The notes: generated by a model not told the origin, from the sequence alone. 33,604 nt of DNA from Mytilinidion resinicola (GCF_010093595.1 NW_022985439.1:2112144-2145747); one strand, 5' to 3'; shown: positions 1-9,826, counted from the stretch's first letter. Numbers and translations are program-made.

Positions 1-217
1 GAACCTCTTCTTGTACAGGTGTAAGACGGCGATTTTTGGAGATAGCACCGCGTTGTGGAGGAATACCACGGGCGCGACGCGTAACCGTCTTTCTGGGCAC
101 ATCGTATAGTTTCTCAACGCCTCGGAAGGATGTAATTTGGCCGGTCTTGTAGGCTTGAACGCCTAGAATAACTCTGCCTTCTTGAAAGATGGCTTCTTGT
201 TGTTGTGGTGCTGCCAT
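1..217 (-). CDS. pogo/Fot1-family transposase, N-terminal part (partial)
   Basis: Seventy-two codons from ATG at 217 to the window edge, with no stop. The protein starts MAAPQQQEAIFQEGR, and residues ~15-50 fit the psq-type helix-turn-helix of pogo/Fot1 transposases (an alternation like VEKLYDVPRKTVTRRARG, followed by an ISKNRRLTPVQEE linker). In this family the N-terminal HTH pair binds the subterminal repeats and a DDE/D catalytic domain follows; that domain lies off the window. Unlike the transposase at 17031-18716, no RIP-type stop is visible here, so this copy could be intact. The start is the first ATG, 82 bp inside the element end. Confidence 0.8.
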   Translation of the reverse strand, partial: MAAPQQQEAIFQEGRVILGVQAYKTGQITSFRGVEKLYDVPRKTVTRRARGIPPQRGAISKNRRLTPVQEEV

Positions 218-299
218 TGGGGTGGTTGTTGGACGACGCGTCGCGTGTTGAGTTGGGTGGGCCACTAGCTTGTGCGGGCCACTAACTTGTGGATTACGT
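1..299 (-). mobile_element. pogo/Fot1-like DNA transposon, right end (continues off window)
   Basis: The 5' end of a transposase runs leftward out of the window, and its outer flank carries a pogo-type terminal sequence. Read inward from 299 the end is ACGTAATC, then the 16-mer CACAAGTTAGTGGCCC (276-291), one G, then CACAAGCTAGTGGCCC (259-274). A TA follows at 300-301, as expected for the TA target duplication of Tc1/mariner/pogo elements. The left end, and so the full length, is outside the window. The same 8+16+1+16 end layout recurs in the elements at 343-774 and 16948-18796, with different 16-mers. Confidence 0.8.
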
Positions 300-342
300 T
301 ATGCTAGAAAGTAATATTGCTTAGAAAGCCTCTGGTTATATA

Positions 343-774
343 ACGTGTTCTACATGCATGTGGTGGTTACAAGCGAGTGGTGGCGCTTAATTTTTGGTGC
401 GATTTGGACGTTTTGACACCCCAGCAATCTCAACAACCATAAAGTATTAAATAAGATTATATGAATGCATATAGTATTTAGCTCATTTCAATGGCTAGGC
501 AATAGTTTGGAGTGATGTGTCTCTGTAATTCTATTATATCGTAGATCTTACCCAATGCTAGGGGGCCAAAACTCTACTATAACTAAATGTGGCCATCAAG
601 AGACCCTAAAAATTTGTCTTATAATATTGAAACAGCTATGCATATCTTTATTCTAAGTTATAGATTCAAATCTTTTATAGTTGTTGAGGTTGCTGGGGTG
701 TCAAAACGTCCAAATCGCACCAAAAATTAAGCGCCACCACTCGCTTGTAACCACCACATGCATGTAGAACACGT
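343..774. mobile_element. 432 bp non-autonomous pogo-type element (MITE) with ~100 bp terminal inverted repeats
   Basis: Positions 343 to ~443 are repeated in reverse complement at ~674-774; over the first ~98 bases I count two mismatches (at 428 and 438). TA flanks both ends (341-342 and 775-776). Each end reads ACGTGTTC, then TACATGCATGTGGTGG, one T, then TACAAGCGAGTGGTGG, which is the pogo terminal layout. The ~230 bp centre is AT-rich, has no reading frame and resembles no gene. It is best read as a deletion derivative mobilised by a related transposase. A simple folded-back duplication is the alternative, but the TA flanks and the terminal design argue against it. Confidence 0.82.
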
Positions 775-776
775 TA

Positions 777-1705
777 TCTTAGAAATTCTAGCTTTAAAAT
801 TAGCGCTGCTAAGAATAACTCTACTAAGAAATTAACTTAAGGGCTTAGACCTATATTAATTCTCGTCTCTTCCTGTTATTAATAGGCTTGTTCTTATATA
901 AATTTATGTGACAATTAGCTGCGCTTGCAGGGAGAGTGCCGACCCGCTCTGGCTAAAAGGGGGAGGTATAAAGCTTTCAATTGAACGGCCGTGAGGCCTG
1001 TAGCTACCATACAAGACGAATATGCTGAGTAGCAAGAGGGTGTGCGCGCTCGCGTGTAGAAACGCGTTCGCTCTCCCCTAAGCTAGGCTGTATCGGGCCG
1101 CACGCTCGAAGAGGTCCAGAGGCTCCGAGCTTCCAGGTTCAGCCCCTAACACTGGCCACCCACTTGTTTTTCAGTGGTGGTGCACTAGTAACTAATACAG
1201 TACTATAAGTCGTAGAATAGGGTAAGTCTAGGAAGGGCCTTAACCAGAATACAGGTGCTCAAAGCTTGTCCAGGTGTATAGATAAATGGTAAGAGCGCGC
1301 TAGAAAGACCGTGCACTGAGAATTTCTAAAGGGCAAAAAGCGGAAGCCGATTTTGCAAGCAACTGTAACTCCCACCGATTGCATTGCTAAGAAACTAGAT
1401 GACTTTTAGGGTCGAACCCAACAGGCGCTAGTCCGCCAACACTACATTCGTTGGAAACTAAAAGACACGGTCTGACCAACTGGCCTACACCGGATTTGGT
1501 CGTCTATTAGAATAAAGCTCTACGAGTAGCCTAAGTTGAAACAGGCGGGCAACGATAATCGGTAATTGGGCGAAATAGTATCAAATCTTCCAGATACATG
1601 GTATACTACAAATAAGTACCTCGGAGGAGACACATTCACCATCGCCGTCATTATAAGGGGTTTTATGGCTTCTAATAGGGTCCTGGTCAAGTACCCTTCT
1701 CTAAC
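777..1705. other. gene-free stretch with a degenerate tRNA-like segment
   Basis: No reading frame here looks coding. The minus strand between about 1494 and 1400 has a tRNA-like pattern: an A-box-like TAGGCCAGTTGG (1476-1487) and a B-box-like GGGTTCGACCC (1409-1419), about 57 bases apart. The T-stem and acceptor stem do not pair properly, so this is at best a decayed tRNA or a tRNA-derived SINE tail. The rest is unremarkable mixed-composition sequence. Confidence 0.4.
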
Positions 1706-2776
1706 TTGACGATCCAAAGAAGCTTAAAAGAATTTAAAGAAGTTGCTGGCGATTTAAGACTAGTAGACGACCTTCTTCTTCGCATAGAGGAATCAGAAAA
1801 GTGCAATGACCGTCTCCCAATAGTCGGAGCTTTTCCAAAAGTCGCGGCCTTATGTATCCCGGAGTTGATACCAGAGACCTGCGCCGTAGGATCGGTCATT
1901 ACCGCCGATAAAGGAGGATCGACTACTCCGTAACACAATTCATCACCGATAGTGTTGAATTGGCGTCAGTCTGGGAGGATTTGGACGATAGCGAGCAAGT
2001 CCGTCTATTGGGATCAGCTATAGACGCAGTACGAAAGCTGCGAGGCCTCAAGCTTGGCGATGCGGATGTGAGAGACGCGCTGGCGGAGACGCCCTTTACT
2101 CAACACGCTCTAGTCGGCCCAGATATCGGGTTTTTTGGACGACATCCCCTCGTTTCTCGCCGGCATCATCAAACATGCTAACCCGAAAGTTGAGACCGCA
2201 AAGGTGGAAGCATCTCCATCCGGCGACGGAGTAATCTTAAAATCAGACTACCAGGATATCGGGGAAGCACCCCTCCCTCAAATCGCTCTCGATACCCTTC
2301 AAACTGATATCGTGCTCTGCCACAACGAATTCGAACCGCGGAATCTCCTTGTGTGAAAAAGCAGAGATACACAACACTACAAGCTGGTTGCGATTATCGA
2401 CTGGGAGATGGCGGGCTTCTTCCCTTTCGTGTTTGAGTCTGTGCTTAAGGATCCGAACTTGCGCGCTTCGAACTGCCACTTTAGTTGGTACAGGCTTTTC
2501 ATGGATCGAACGAGGGAGTTATTGTCGGCGGATGGTAGTAGCGATGCTCTGCTTCGTGCTTTGGATGTCATCCACACCTTCCGAAGGCGAAGAATGAAGA
2601 AAAATGTCGGGGAGACTCTGCAGGAAAGACGGATTGAGAAGCTCAAGCTGAGGCGTGGGCTAACGTTGCGGGATGGATGGTTGGTGCCGGAGGGAGTCGA
2701 GAGGGTGCTGGAGATGTCAAAGGACGAGATTGGCGCGATGGTGAATCAGATCCTGAAAGAGTTGGGGAAGATATAG
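1706..2776 (+). pseudogene. broken aminoglycoside-phosphotransferase (APH)-like kinase gene
   Basis: Fungal APH-family protein kinase-like fold, spread over shifted frames. Frame 2 runs from about 1706 to ~1920. Frame 1 then continues with DYSVTQFITDSVELASVWED to ~2130, ending in VGPDIGFF. The frame returns to 2 after a T run at ~2130 (DDIPSFLAGII). The Brenner-type loop HNEFEPRN lies at 2321-2344; a TGA at 2354-2356 interrupts it; frame 2 then reads KLVAIIDWEMAGFFPF, where IDWE is the metal-binding motif, and ends at a stop in 2774-2776. The catalytic base, normally Asp (HxD), is Glu. Two frameshifts, one stop and the Asp-to-Glu change together indicate a dead gene. The N-terminal boundary is uncertain, since no ATG fits. 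Substrates of fungal APH paralogues are mostly unknown. Confidence 0.78.
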
Positions 2777-3926
2777 ATGGGAGATGTACGTAGGTAGGAG
2801 GACGAACTTTACTTATTTCGTACAGGGCATTGACCAATGATATTTTCTACTTTATTCGAGCATCCCTTTTCACCATTCTTGCTCGGTGAAAGCAGGTTGC
2901 AATAATGAAGCCATTGGAGTGGACGTCTCCTATTCATCCATTCCCCGTCGCGTAAGGTGCGAATCATCGTTATCCAGCAATAGTCGCGCTCTCTCGCTCT
3001 TCCCTTTAGCTTTATGAGATTATGCATGCTCCTGCTTGCCAGGCTATGGGTACCTCGACACACTTTCCGCAATCGCGCGGGAAAGGAAGAAGTTGTGCTG
3101 CCAAATCCGGAAACTTGCTGGGCCACCTCAGACTTTGGTGAAGAAGGTAGCCCTAAGGTCTTTGTAGTAGTGATGCGTGATGGTTCCAATCTGTTTGCAG
3201 CCATCCAATACTTTCTAAGGCTTTACTGACTGCGCAACCTGATGAACGTTTTTCGATTCTAGATCGAAGAAAGTGAATCGAGGGACTTCAGTCAGCAGCG
3301 ACCAAACGTATAGAGGCTCATGACGAGGTATCACATGCTGTGAAATGCTTGCGATAAAGCGAAAGAAATGGGTTGGTACAGTGAAAGGTCATAAGCCTGT
3401 GCACACGCGTTTACAACTGCTTGGGGTACCCAATGGAATCCAAGAACCTAGGCGCGATGTCAAGTTTTGTAGTACAACTCAGACTACCTCTTAACTAATT
3501 GGCCGCTTCATAGCAGGGCCACTCCTCGCAGTGGTGTCGAGTGAGCAAGAGTGGAATCAGGCAGTGATAAGGTTCCGTGTGCCCAGACTTATGAGCTAGT
3601 ACTGTAAATCCAGAAGTGTCGCTTCTGTATACTCTTGCTTGCCACCGTCAGGGGTACTTCAGGGCAACGGCGTGAGATAGGAGGAAGTCGGTTTGATCAA
3701 CCAGGAAACTGGCTGGGGGGTCTCCGACAGTGGAGGAAGTCGTGGCCATGACAGCCCATCTCACTTCTTTCTCTTGAAGTACCTCCTCCTCCTCTCTCTC
3801 ATCCCACTCATCGTGCACATCGTCATCCATCAATCCGCATTCACCAGCGTACACATCGTGCATTTCTACTACCTCTTTCGCTCTTCATTTACCCAGAAAG
3901 CTACACAGCACGCCGTTCACGTCAAC
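2777..3926. other. intergenic region and 5' leader of the next gene
   Basis: I find no convincing gene. Overlapping short frames on both strands around 2809-3229 have no recognisable domain and no splice context. From ~3770 to 3900 the plus strand is strongly pyrimidine-rich (CTCCTCCTCC, CTCTCTC runs), as is common in fungal core promoters and 5' UTRs, which supports transcription of the gene starting at 3927. Confidence 0.5.
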
Positions 3927-4328
3927 ATGGCCTTGAGAATCAGCCCGGGTTACATATGGTTCTGGTTTGTCTTTCATAATTCCCTCAGGTGTTGCGTTAT
4001 ATACGTCCAATACTGTTACCTCAAGGCCTTTGAGTGGCAGGAGTCCTCGGCATATTCACGCGTCAACTACTTCGGTCACTTGTTCAGCCTAATTCTCCCA
4101 ATTCTCTGGTTGTGCTTTCTCCTCTATTGGACCAACTATGTCTCTCGGGCACGTGGCTTTAGTAGCCGCTTCTACGCTTGGGCAGCTGGCGCTCCATCAC
4201 TTCTCAGTGCGATATCGCTTTGGAGCATCCCTGGCAACGATAGGTTTCAGAACGGGCTCGCTTTCTGGCTTGTTGCGCTGGATTTTTTCTTCGGCTTGCA
4301 GCATGTGATTGGGCCATTCTTTCACTAA
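3927..4328 (+). CDS. small polytopic membrane protein of unknown function
   Basis: 133-residue single-exon protein starting MALRISPGYIWFWF. The ATG at 3927 sits in a good fungal context (GTCAACATGG) behind a pyrimidine-rich leader. The frame is open upstream to ~3693, but that extension is low-complexity and unlikely to be translated. Four hydrophobic segments are visible: about residues 9-32 (aromatic- and Cys-rich), 47-73, 82-101 and 108-131. The pattern suggests a four-helix bundle in an internal or plasma membrane. I do not recognise the family. It converges with the ankyrin gene, whose stop is 129 bp away. Its coding status rests on length, start context and hydrophobic periodicity only. 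Confidence 0.55.
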   Translation: MALRISPGYIWFWFVFHNSLRCCVIYVQYCYLKAFEWQESSAYSRVNYFGHLFSLILPILWLCFLLYWTNYVSRARGFSSRFYAWAAGAPSLLSAISLWSIPGNDRFQNGLAFWLVALDFFFGLQHVIGPFFH

Positions 4329-4457
4329 ATGCTCAGGCATCCCCACGCCCGCGGTACGTTCTCCAAGTCTTTTCTTGATAGAATCACGCTAACACCCTGA
4401 GGAGTCAGAAGTCGAAGAACGTGACCTGAGATAGCTATCCAATCAGCTGCGTGGCCC

Positions 4458-6020
4458 CTATCTCTTCGGATTGATCCACACGAGCAGTTCTATCCACGCC
4501 TTCGAGACGGATTCCCCACAACTCGCGAGAATGTCCCAGATCTTTTTCGGAACGTACACCACCACCCAGCCCAATCCCGTAATAATCCACCAAATTACTT
4601 CACCCACCACCCCAAAGATTGTTTTCATTACTTTGTATGACGCTTCTCCAAACCGCAACACCCATCCCCAAATCTTCCCTGGCAGCTCGACGAAGGTGGC
4701 ATGGAGGAAGGAGCAGAACCCATTCCATATGTCTTTTAGCGTGATATTGCGGAAGAATGACATGACAGCGGAGAGGAGTGTATGGAGGAATGACGCCAGA
4801 CGGCCCAGTATGGATCCAATACCATGAGCAATGCTTTTCACACCGTCCCAAAGCCAGAGTGCAGCGACCTTGAGTGCTTTTGGAATTCCTGTGATGATGC
4901 CCCACACCCACTTCGCAATAGCCTTGAAAATTCTCGGGATCTCTTTCGCGGCTTTCCAAAGCCTCGCTGGAACCTTCTTCATCCCCCCCCACACCTTCGC
5001 AGCTCCTCGCCCAATGCGCTTGGGCATCTCTTTTGCTCGGCGCTTGCACCAACCACCGAACTCTCCGCGATGCTTCCAGCACCACACCACCGAGTTCTTC
5101 AGCGGAAGGACGATCAAGTGCTTCGGGCAACTCCATATGAAGAATCGAGGAATATCGTACAGCACCACTTTGAAGAAATAGTATATCTTCTTGACAGCCT
5201 TTCTGGCACGATTCATCGCTTTCTCATGCTTCGCCTTCCACCGTCGCCATCCACCACCGCGACGGCCCGGCAGAAACTCAACAATATCGCGATGGCCGTT
5301 GTCGGACGCCAATCGTAGCGCGAGTTCGCCGTCCGGCGCGACCAGCGCGTCGTCGGCGTGATACACATCCACAAGGAGCTTAACGAGGTTGATGTTCCCC
5401 TTCTTAGCTGCTACCATGAGTGGCGTACGCTTGTGTCCTTTGATGGCAGCTCGAGGGTACGGATCTGGTTGGTCCCAAATCACTTCTTCGTAACCTTCAG
5501 AGGGTGTGGCTCCGAACGCATTAACATCGGCATCGAAGTCGAGAAGCTCTTGCACCATACGAATGTTTTCGACGCGTACAGCGGCAAGGAGGGGCGTTTC
5601 GCCCCGGATGGACGTCGTGTTGGCGGTCACGAGGTTGGATTCGATCATCATGGCGACGGCTTCGTCTTTTTTGCTAGTGATGGCGGAGAAGAAGGAGTTC
5701 ACGATGTCGCGGCAGATATTGGACTGGTCGGCTTCATGGCCGTGTCGCATAGCGGTGGGATATGCAGTGATAGGGAGTTCGAGGGCGCCTGTGGAAGCGG
5801 ACTGGATGATGGATTGGATGCCATGAGGGTCGGTTGTGGAGTAGTCTGGGAGGCCGTTGTTCAAGGCCAGTATATGTGGGTTTGAAGCCTCGATTCTGTC
5901 GGGATCATTTGGTGAAGAGTTTTCCGGAGTAGGACTTCTTGGGCTGGCTGTATCTGGAGGTATAGAAGGAGACGCGTGATCAGTCTCCACCGGGCGGTAC
6001 TCGTTCTCAGGATTGCTCAT
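4458..6020 (-). CDS. ankyrin-repeat protein with a long Trp/Lys-rich helical tail
   Basis: 520 residues in one exon, starting MSNPENEYRPVETDHAS. Residues 1-60 are Pro/Ser-rich and probably disordered. Residues ~100-250 contain about three ankyrin-type repeats: RGETPLLAAVRVENIRMVQE, KRTPLMVAAKKGNINLVKLL and GELALRLASDNGHRDIVEFL, the third degenerate. From ~255 to 520 the protein is basic and aromatic, with helical stretches broken at recurring hydrophobic-Pro-basic turns (IPR 290, MPK 333, VPA 351, IPR 362, IPK 380, LPG 446, VPK 491) and many Trp. This looks like serial amphipathic helices that could lie on a membrane. Ankyrin repeats bind protein partners; the tail's role is unknown to me. 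Divergent from the SDR gene, with 568 bp between starts. Confidence 0.8.
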   Translation of the reverse strand: MSNPENEYRPVETDHASPSIPPDTASPRSPTPENSSPNDPDRIEASNPHILALNNGLPDYSTTDPHGIQSIIQSASTGALELPITAYPTAMRHGHEADQSNICRDIVNSFFSAITSKKDEAVAMMIESNLVTANTTSIRGETPLLAAVRVENIRMVQELLDFDADVNAFGATPSEGYEEVIWDQPDPYPRAAIKGHKRTPLMVAAKKGNINLVKLLVDVYHADDALVAPDGELALRLASDNGHRDIVEFLPGRRGGGWRRWKAKHEKAMNRARKAVKKIYYFFKVVLYDIPRFFIWSCPKHLIVLPLKNSVVWCWKHRGEFGGWCKRRAKEMPKRIGRGAAKVWGGMKKVPARLWKAAKEIPRIFKAIAKWVWGIITGIPKALKVAALWLWDGVKSIAHGIGSILGRLASFLHTLLSAVMSFFRNITLKDIWNGFCSFLHATFVELPGKIWGWVLRFGEASYKVMKTIFGVVGEVIWWIITGLGWVVVYVPKKIWDILASCGESVSKAWIELLVWINPKR

Positions 6021-6588
6021 CTCTTTCGAAGTTTCTTTCAGTGACGATAGAAGATTTTTTGTAGAATATTAGGCCTACCTAAGGCCAGCTGGCGATGACT
6101 TTATGTATTGATGCTGCTGTGCTGTGCTTTATGGTGATGCCTGGAGTTGAGCCTTGGAACGCCACGTCGAGCTCAGCCCCTCGCTAAGGACAGCCACATT
6201 GAGGTTGGGATCATCCTTCCTCGGCATGCCGTATTCTGCTGGCCTTGCGAGGATTTGTTATGACTTCTTGCTTGCGATTGTATCATTTCCGATGATGGAG
6301 GGGTTGGAAACAAAGGTTGCTTGATGGATAATGTGGTAGTGGAGACACTGGAGTGGACATCCCGCAGCGTAGTTTTAATCACGCTTTGCATCTTTAAGAA
6401 TGGTGGTATTTCAGACTCCTCTCCACCTTCCCCCACTCCATCACTTGCTTATCATTCTCTCTTCATTTCAAGTAACATTTCTGTTCTTATTTCAGTTCAT
6501 TCCTTACGGATTTAGTATCTTGCTCGTATGATAAGTATATGATTCTTTTCGCACTGATTTCAGAGAATCTAGATTTACGTGACCGAAA
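6021..6588. promoter_or_regulatory. divergent intergenic region between ankyrin gene and SDR gene
   Basis: No gene is supported. It contains a 10 bp palindrome CGGCATGCCG (6222-6231), i.e. CGG-N4-CCG, a geometry typical of dimeric Zn2Cys6 binding sites, 358 bp before the SDR start. Pyrimidine-rich sequence at 6410-6490 probably marks the SDR promoter or leader. Linking the palindrome to the local Zn2Cys6 protein is a guess from position. Confidence 0.4.
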
Positions 6589-7539
6589 ATGTCACTATTT
6601 CCATCATATCCAATTCCCTACGATGCTCCTTTTGAGCGTGGGGTTGCTCTAGTTACGGGCGCGGCAGGTACAGGTACGCATTCGATAGCGACACAATGAA
6701 TCAGCCTGGCTATAACTCTCGAGTAGGAATTGGAGCAGCAGTAGCAAGAGCATTCCTTGAAGCTGGCTGCCAACGCCTCGTCATCACCGACATCAACCGT
6801 GAGACTCTCGCAAAGACGCAAGACTCCCTAGAGGAGCGATATCGTCGACCAGGTCTTACGATTCTGGCTATTGACGGAGATATCTCGTCTAAAGCCTTCG
6901 CCGAAGAGCTGGTGGAAAAGGCGATTGAGCAATTCGGAAGACTGGATTACTGCGTCAATAGTGCGGGAATCATGGGTAATAACAAGTCTTCAACCGAAAC
7001 TTCCATTGACGCCTTCGATAAGATCAACGGCGTCAACTACCGTGGCTGCTGGCTCTCATCACGTGCTGAGCTCAAGGCGATGCTGAAACAGGAGCCACTT
7101 ACTAGCCATGATCCCGCGAGACCAGCCCAAAGAGGCAGCATTGTCAACATAGCGAGCCAGTTAGGTATCGTAGGACGTCCGGAATGTGGTTCGTACATCT
7201 TTATACCGAAATATACATAATCACTAATTCAATTTCGATCTAGCGGCCTATTCTGCTAGCAAGGCAGCCGTCATCGCGCTTACAAGAGCGGACGCAATCG
7301 ATTATTCCAAAGATGGCATCCGGATCAACTGTATTTGCCCCGGTATCATCGACACGCCCATGACTACGTTCACCGAAGAACGCCGAGAGCTACTGAAGCC
7401 GTCGATTGACATCGCACCTATGAAACGGATGGGACTACCCCAAGAAATCGCAGACTGTGCAATATTTCTTTGCAGCACAAAAGCGAGCTTTGTTCAAGGC
7501 GCGGCGATGGTTGTGGATGGTGGTTATGTGATCAACTGA
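6589..7539 (+). CDS. short-chain dehydrogenase/reductase (SDR)
   Basis: Three exons: 6589-6673, 6727-7188 and 7244-7539; introns of 53 and 55 bp; 280 residues. A classical SDR Rossmann fold is clear: glycine-rich loop TGAAGTGIG (residues 23-31), VITDINRE with Asp ending the second strand (suggesting NAD(H) preference), YCVNSAGIMG (the NNAG equivalent), SIVNIAS with the catalytic Ser, YSASK (Tyr and Lys of YxxxK) directly after the second intron, and a typical ending AAMVVDGGYVIN. The loop is one residue longer than the usual TGxxxGIG. An alternative first intron (6668-6723, weaker GAG acceptor) would give TGAAVGIG and 279 residues. It would oxidise or reduce an alcohol or ketone in the cytosol. 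It is tail-to-tail with the amidase, 93 bp apart, and belongs to the putative catabolic cluster. Confidence 0.93.
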
Positions 7540-7632
7540 GGTGGACTCCCGCATTTGCGACAGCGCTTTTTGGTTCAGCCTTTCGATAAATTACATCTGC
7601 AAGGCTAGTATTATTCTATTGAAGATACCAAA

Positions 7633-9123
7633 CTACAAACTTCTCTTCCAACCGCCTTCCGCCTCAAAGATCTTCCCAACTTCCTTGCACACCCTCAACA
7701 GGTGTTGATCTCGGTACCTCGGGGCTATCACTGATAATCCGATAGGCATTCCATTCGCGCCCTTGAAGCCGGGTATGTTGACGACAGGTTGGTGCAAAGC
7801 CTGAAGAATGATTAGTCTGATTTCCCTAAAGAAAGGCAAGGTATACTGACCGTCCATATCCCGCAGAAAGTCGCGTTCCCGGTATTGTTGCCCACCGGCG
7901 CCTCATCCAGCGCACTGGGAGCAATAATTGCAGCATACTTCTCCAAGATCGCATCCATCTTTGGCCGCAACGCCGCGAGTCCATCGAAAGCCTTGAGCTG
8001 CTCTTTCCTCGAATACTTTTCACTGTTTTCTACGTGACCTACCAAAGACTCGTGGAGTTTATCCTTCGCATAGTAGTAATCAGGCAAGAAAGCGATCCGG
8101 CCATCTCCGCTGAGAACTTGCAGGTGCCATGCCGTCAAGTCATCGAACTCGTCCGGCAGTACAAGTTCCTCTACTTCAGCGCCGTGGGATGTGAGTAGCT
8201 GCACGCCTAGATCTAACGCGTCTTTCGTCCCTTTCCCCGCCTCTGGCCAGTTCGGTGTCTTGAGCTTCAGTACGGCAAATTTGGCTCCTTTCACTGAGAA
8301 GTGCTCCCCTGGCTCGTCGTCTTGTAGCTGAAATACGTTGATGAGTAGTCGAAGGTCTTCCACGCTACGAGAGTACAGCCCAAGCGTATCGAAGATCAGC
8401 GAGTACAGCTTCTGGCCCTCTCGCGATATGCTGTTCCATGTTGGCTTCAGGGCGTAGATGCCATTGAAAGAACCTGGGCGGATCGTGCTACCGATCGTCT
8501 GCGTGCCCAATCCGATCGGGACCTGCAGATCTCCAACAGCAGCACCAGATCCTGAAGAAGAGCCACCCGGGGTGCGGGTAGTATCGTGGGGATTACGCGC
8601 TGCGGGCCCGACGCTTGTGGCAGCGAATTCGGTAGTGTGGGTCTTTCCTAATTAAGAACGTGGCGTCAGTAATGGGCATCATAGATATAAGAAGGTTTCT
8701 TTACCATATATGAGAGCTCCGTTTTTCCGCAGAACTATGACTGAGCCGGCATCTAGCTGGGGGTGGTCGTCCTTGTAGATGGGTGAGTTGTACTGCGTCG
8801 GCATATCTAGGATGGAGTTTAGCAGGGAGTCCAATGCTTCAAAATCGAATCCGTCTCGCACCTTTCGTGAGTATAACATCTTTCACGCCAATAGCTACAC
8901 CATGAAGGGGTCCGCGTTCCGCTGGTGGGATTGCGTCAAGCTTTCTTGCTTCCTGAAGGACCAGTTCGGGGTTCAAATACGCCCATGCGTGGACGGTAGA
9001 GTCCCTGCTTTCGTAGCGAGATAGAAGTGATTGAGCATATTTCTCTACAGTCAAGCGACCAGACTTGATTTCAGCGACTGCTTCGGTTGCTGTCAAGCTG
9101 TAGGGCTCGGTGGTGGGGGACAT
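7633..9123 (-). CDS. amidase signature family hydrolase
   Basis: Four exons on the minus strand: 9123-8862, 8806-8705, 8647-7851 and 7800-7633; introns of 55, 57 and 50 bp; 442 residues. The Ser-cisSer-Lys triad can be placed: Lys81 in VAIGVKDVI, the cis-Ser in GGSSSGSG (151 by comparison with FAAH spacing) and the nucleophile Ser175 in IGSTIRPGS. The ending MPIGLSVIAPRYRDQHLL is typical. There is no signal peptide, so it is probably cytosolic. The family hydrolyses linear amides to acid plus ammonia or amine. At 442 residues it is shorter than most fungal acetamidase-type members (~530-560) and resembles the compact glutamyl-amidotransferase-A-like group. The chosen ATG gives MSPTTEPYS; the frame stays open upstream to 9228 but without family similarity. 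It shares a 703 bp divergent promoter with the MFS gene. Confidence 0.93.
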
Positions 9124-9826
9124 GATGATGTCGAGTGCTGGAAAGACGTGGAAGAACGTAGATTGTCTGAGGGTGTTAGGCTTTGATTGATTATGTACTA
9201 AAGTTCTCCAAATCTTGTGCTCCTTCAAAATTTGTTCAGGAATGTAGAGAAGAGAATGAAGCTTGAAATTGTTTGGTGTAGGTAGCTTGGAGCTTCACCA
9301 CCCCACTATGGACTATGACTCCTAATCGATAGCAAGCACGCAAGGTGCTAGGACTGCCTTCGGGTCTTCCGAAACATGCCCAGGACACCACGCGACTCAT
9401 CACCACTCTGTCGGAGTGAAGTATCAAAAAAGACAGATAATCGGGAGCTGGTCCGCTTCAAACTGGCCTCTGCCCTCCATCGACGGTAAGTTACTGGCAG
9501 CACCGAAACTATTGTGCTGTCGAGCTCGCGTTGGTGCGAGGCGTCGGCTGAAAGTTCCCGATGGCTCATGGCGCCAACATACGCCAATCCCTTTGACGTT
9601 TGACGCCGGTTTAAGTCTCCTAGCAACGTAGGAGTCTCGGATGACGTGTGGGGAAGATGCGGGAGAGCCGGGAATAACTGCAGGCAAAGAAATTTTCGCA
9701 TCAGCAAGGATTGAGATCCGAAGCATCGCTTTCTTACTGAGATTCTTGCCTGCTATCGAGCCATACTTCCAGTTTTATTGCTTTTCTTCTCGAAGTCCGT
9801 CTTTTCAGATTACGTATCAAGGCTTC
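9124..9826. promoter_or_regulatory. shared divergent promoter of amidase and MFS transporter
   Basis: 703 bp between two divergent starts. A 6+6 inverted repeat, CTCCTA-N6-TAGGAG, lies at 9617-9634. Several CGGA or TCGG triplets occur (around 9367, 9411, 9636), the half-site type of Zn2Cys6 factors, but no clear CGG-N-CCG palindrome. A divergent layout often means co-regulation. Short open frames in this stretch overlap each other on both strands and look like chance. Confidence 0.4.

Noticed and set aside
343..774. Long inverted repeat as a non-coding RNA hairpin gene
   Set aside because: TA flanks and the pogo-type terminal layout explain it better as a transposable element.
1687..1938. 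83-codon minus-strand frame at the APH N-terminus
   Set aside because: Antisense to the APH remnant and without family similarity.
2809..3229. Overlapping open frames on both strands (131 and 71 codons) downstream of the APH remnant
   Set aside because: They are mutual shadows with no domain, no splice context and weak starts; chance frames in a moderately GC-rich stretch.
4600..5885. Long frames overlapping the ankyrin gene, up to 178 codons
   Set aside because: All lie opposite to or in another frame of the 520-residue ankyrin protein, which has clear repeats.
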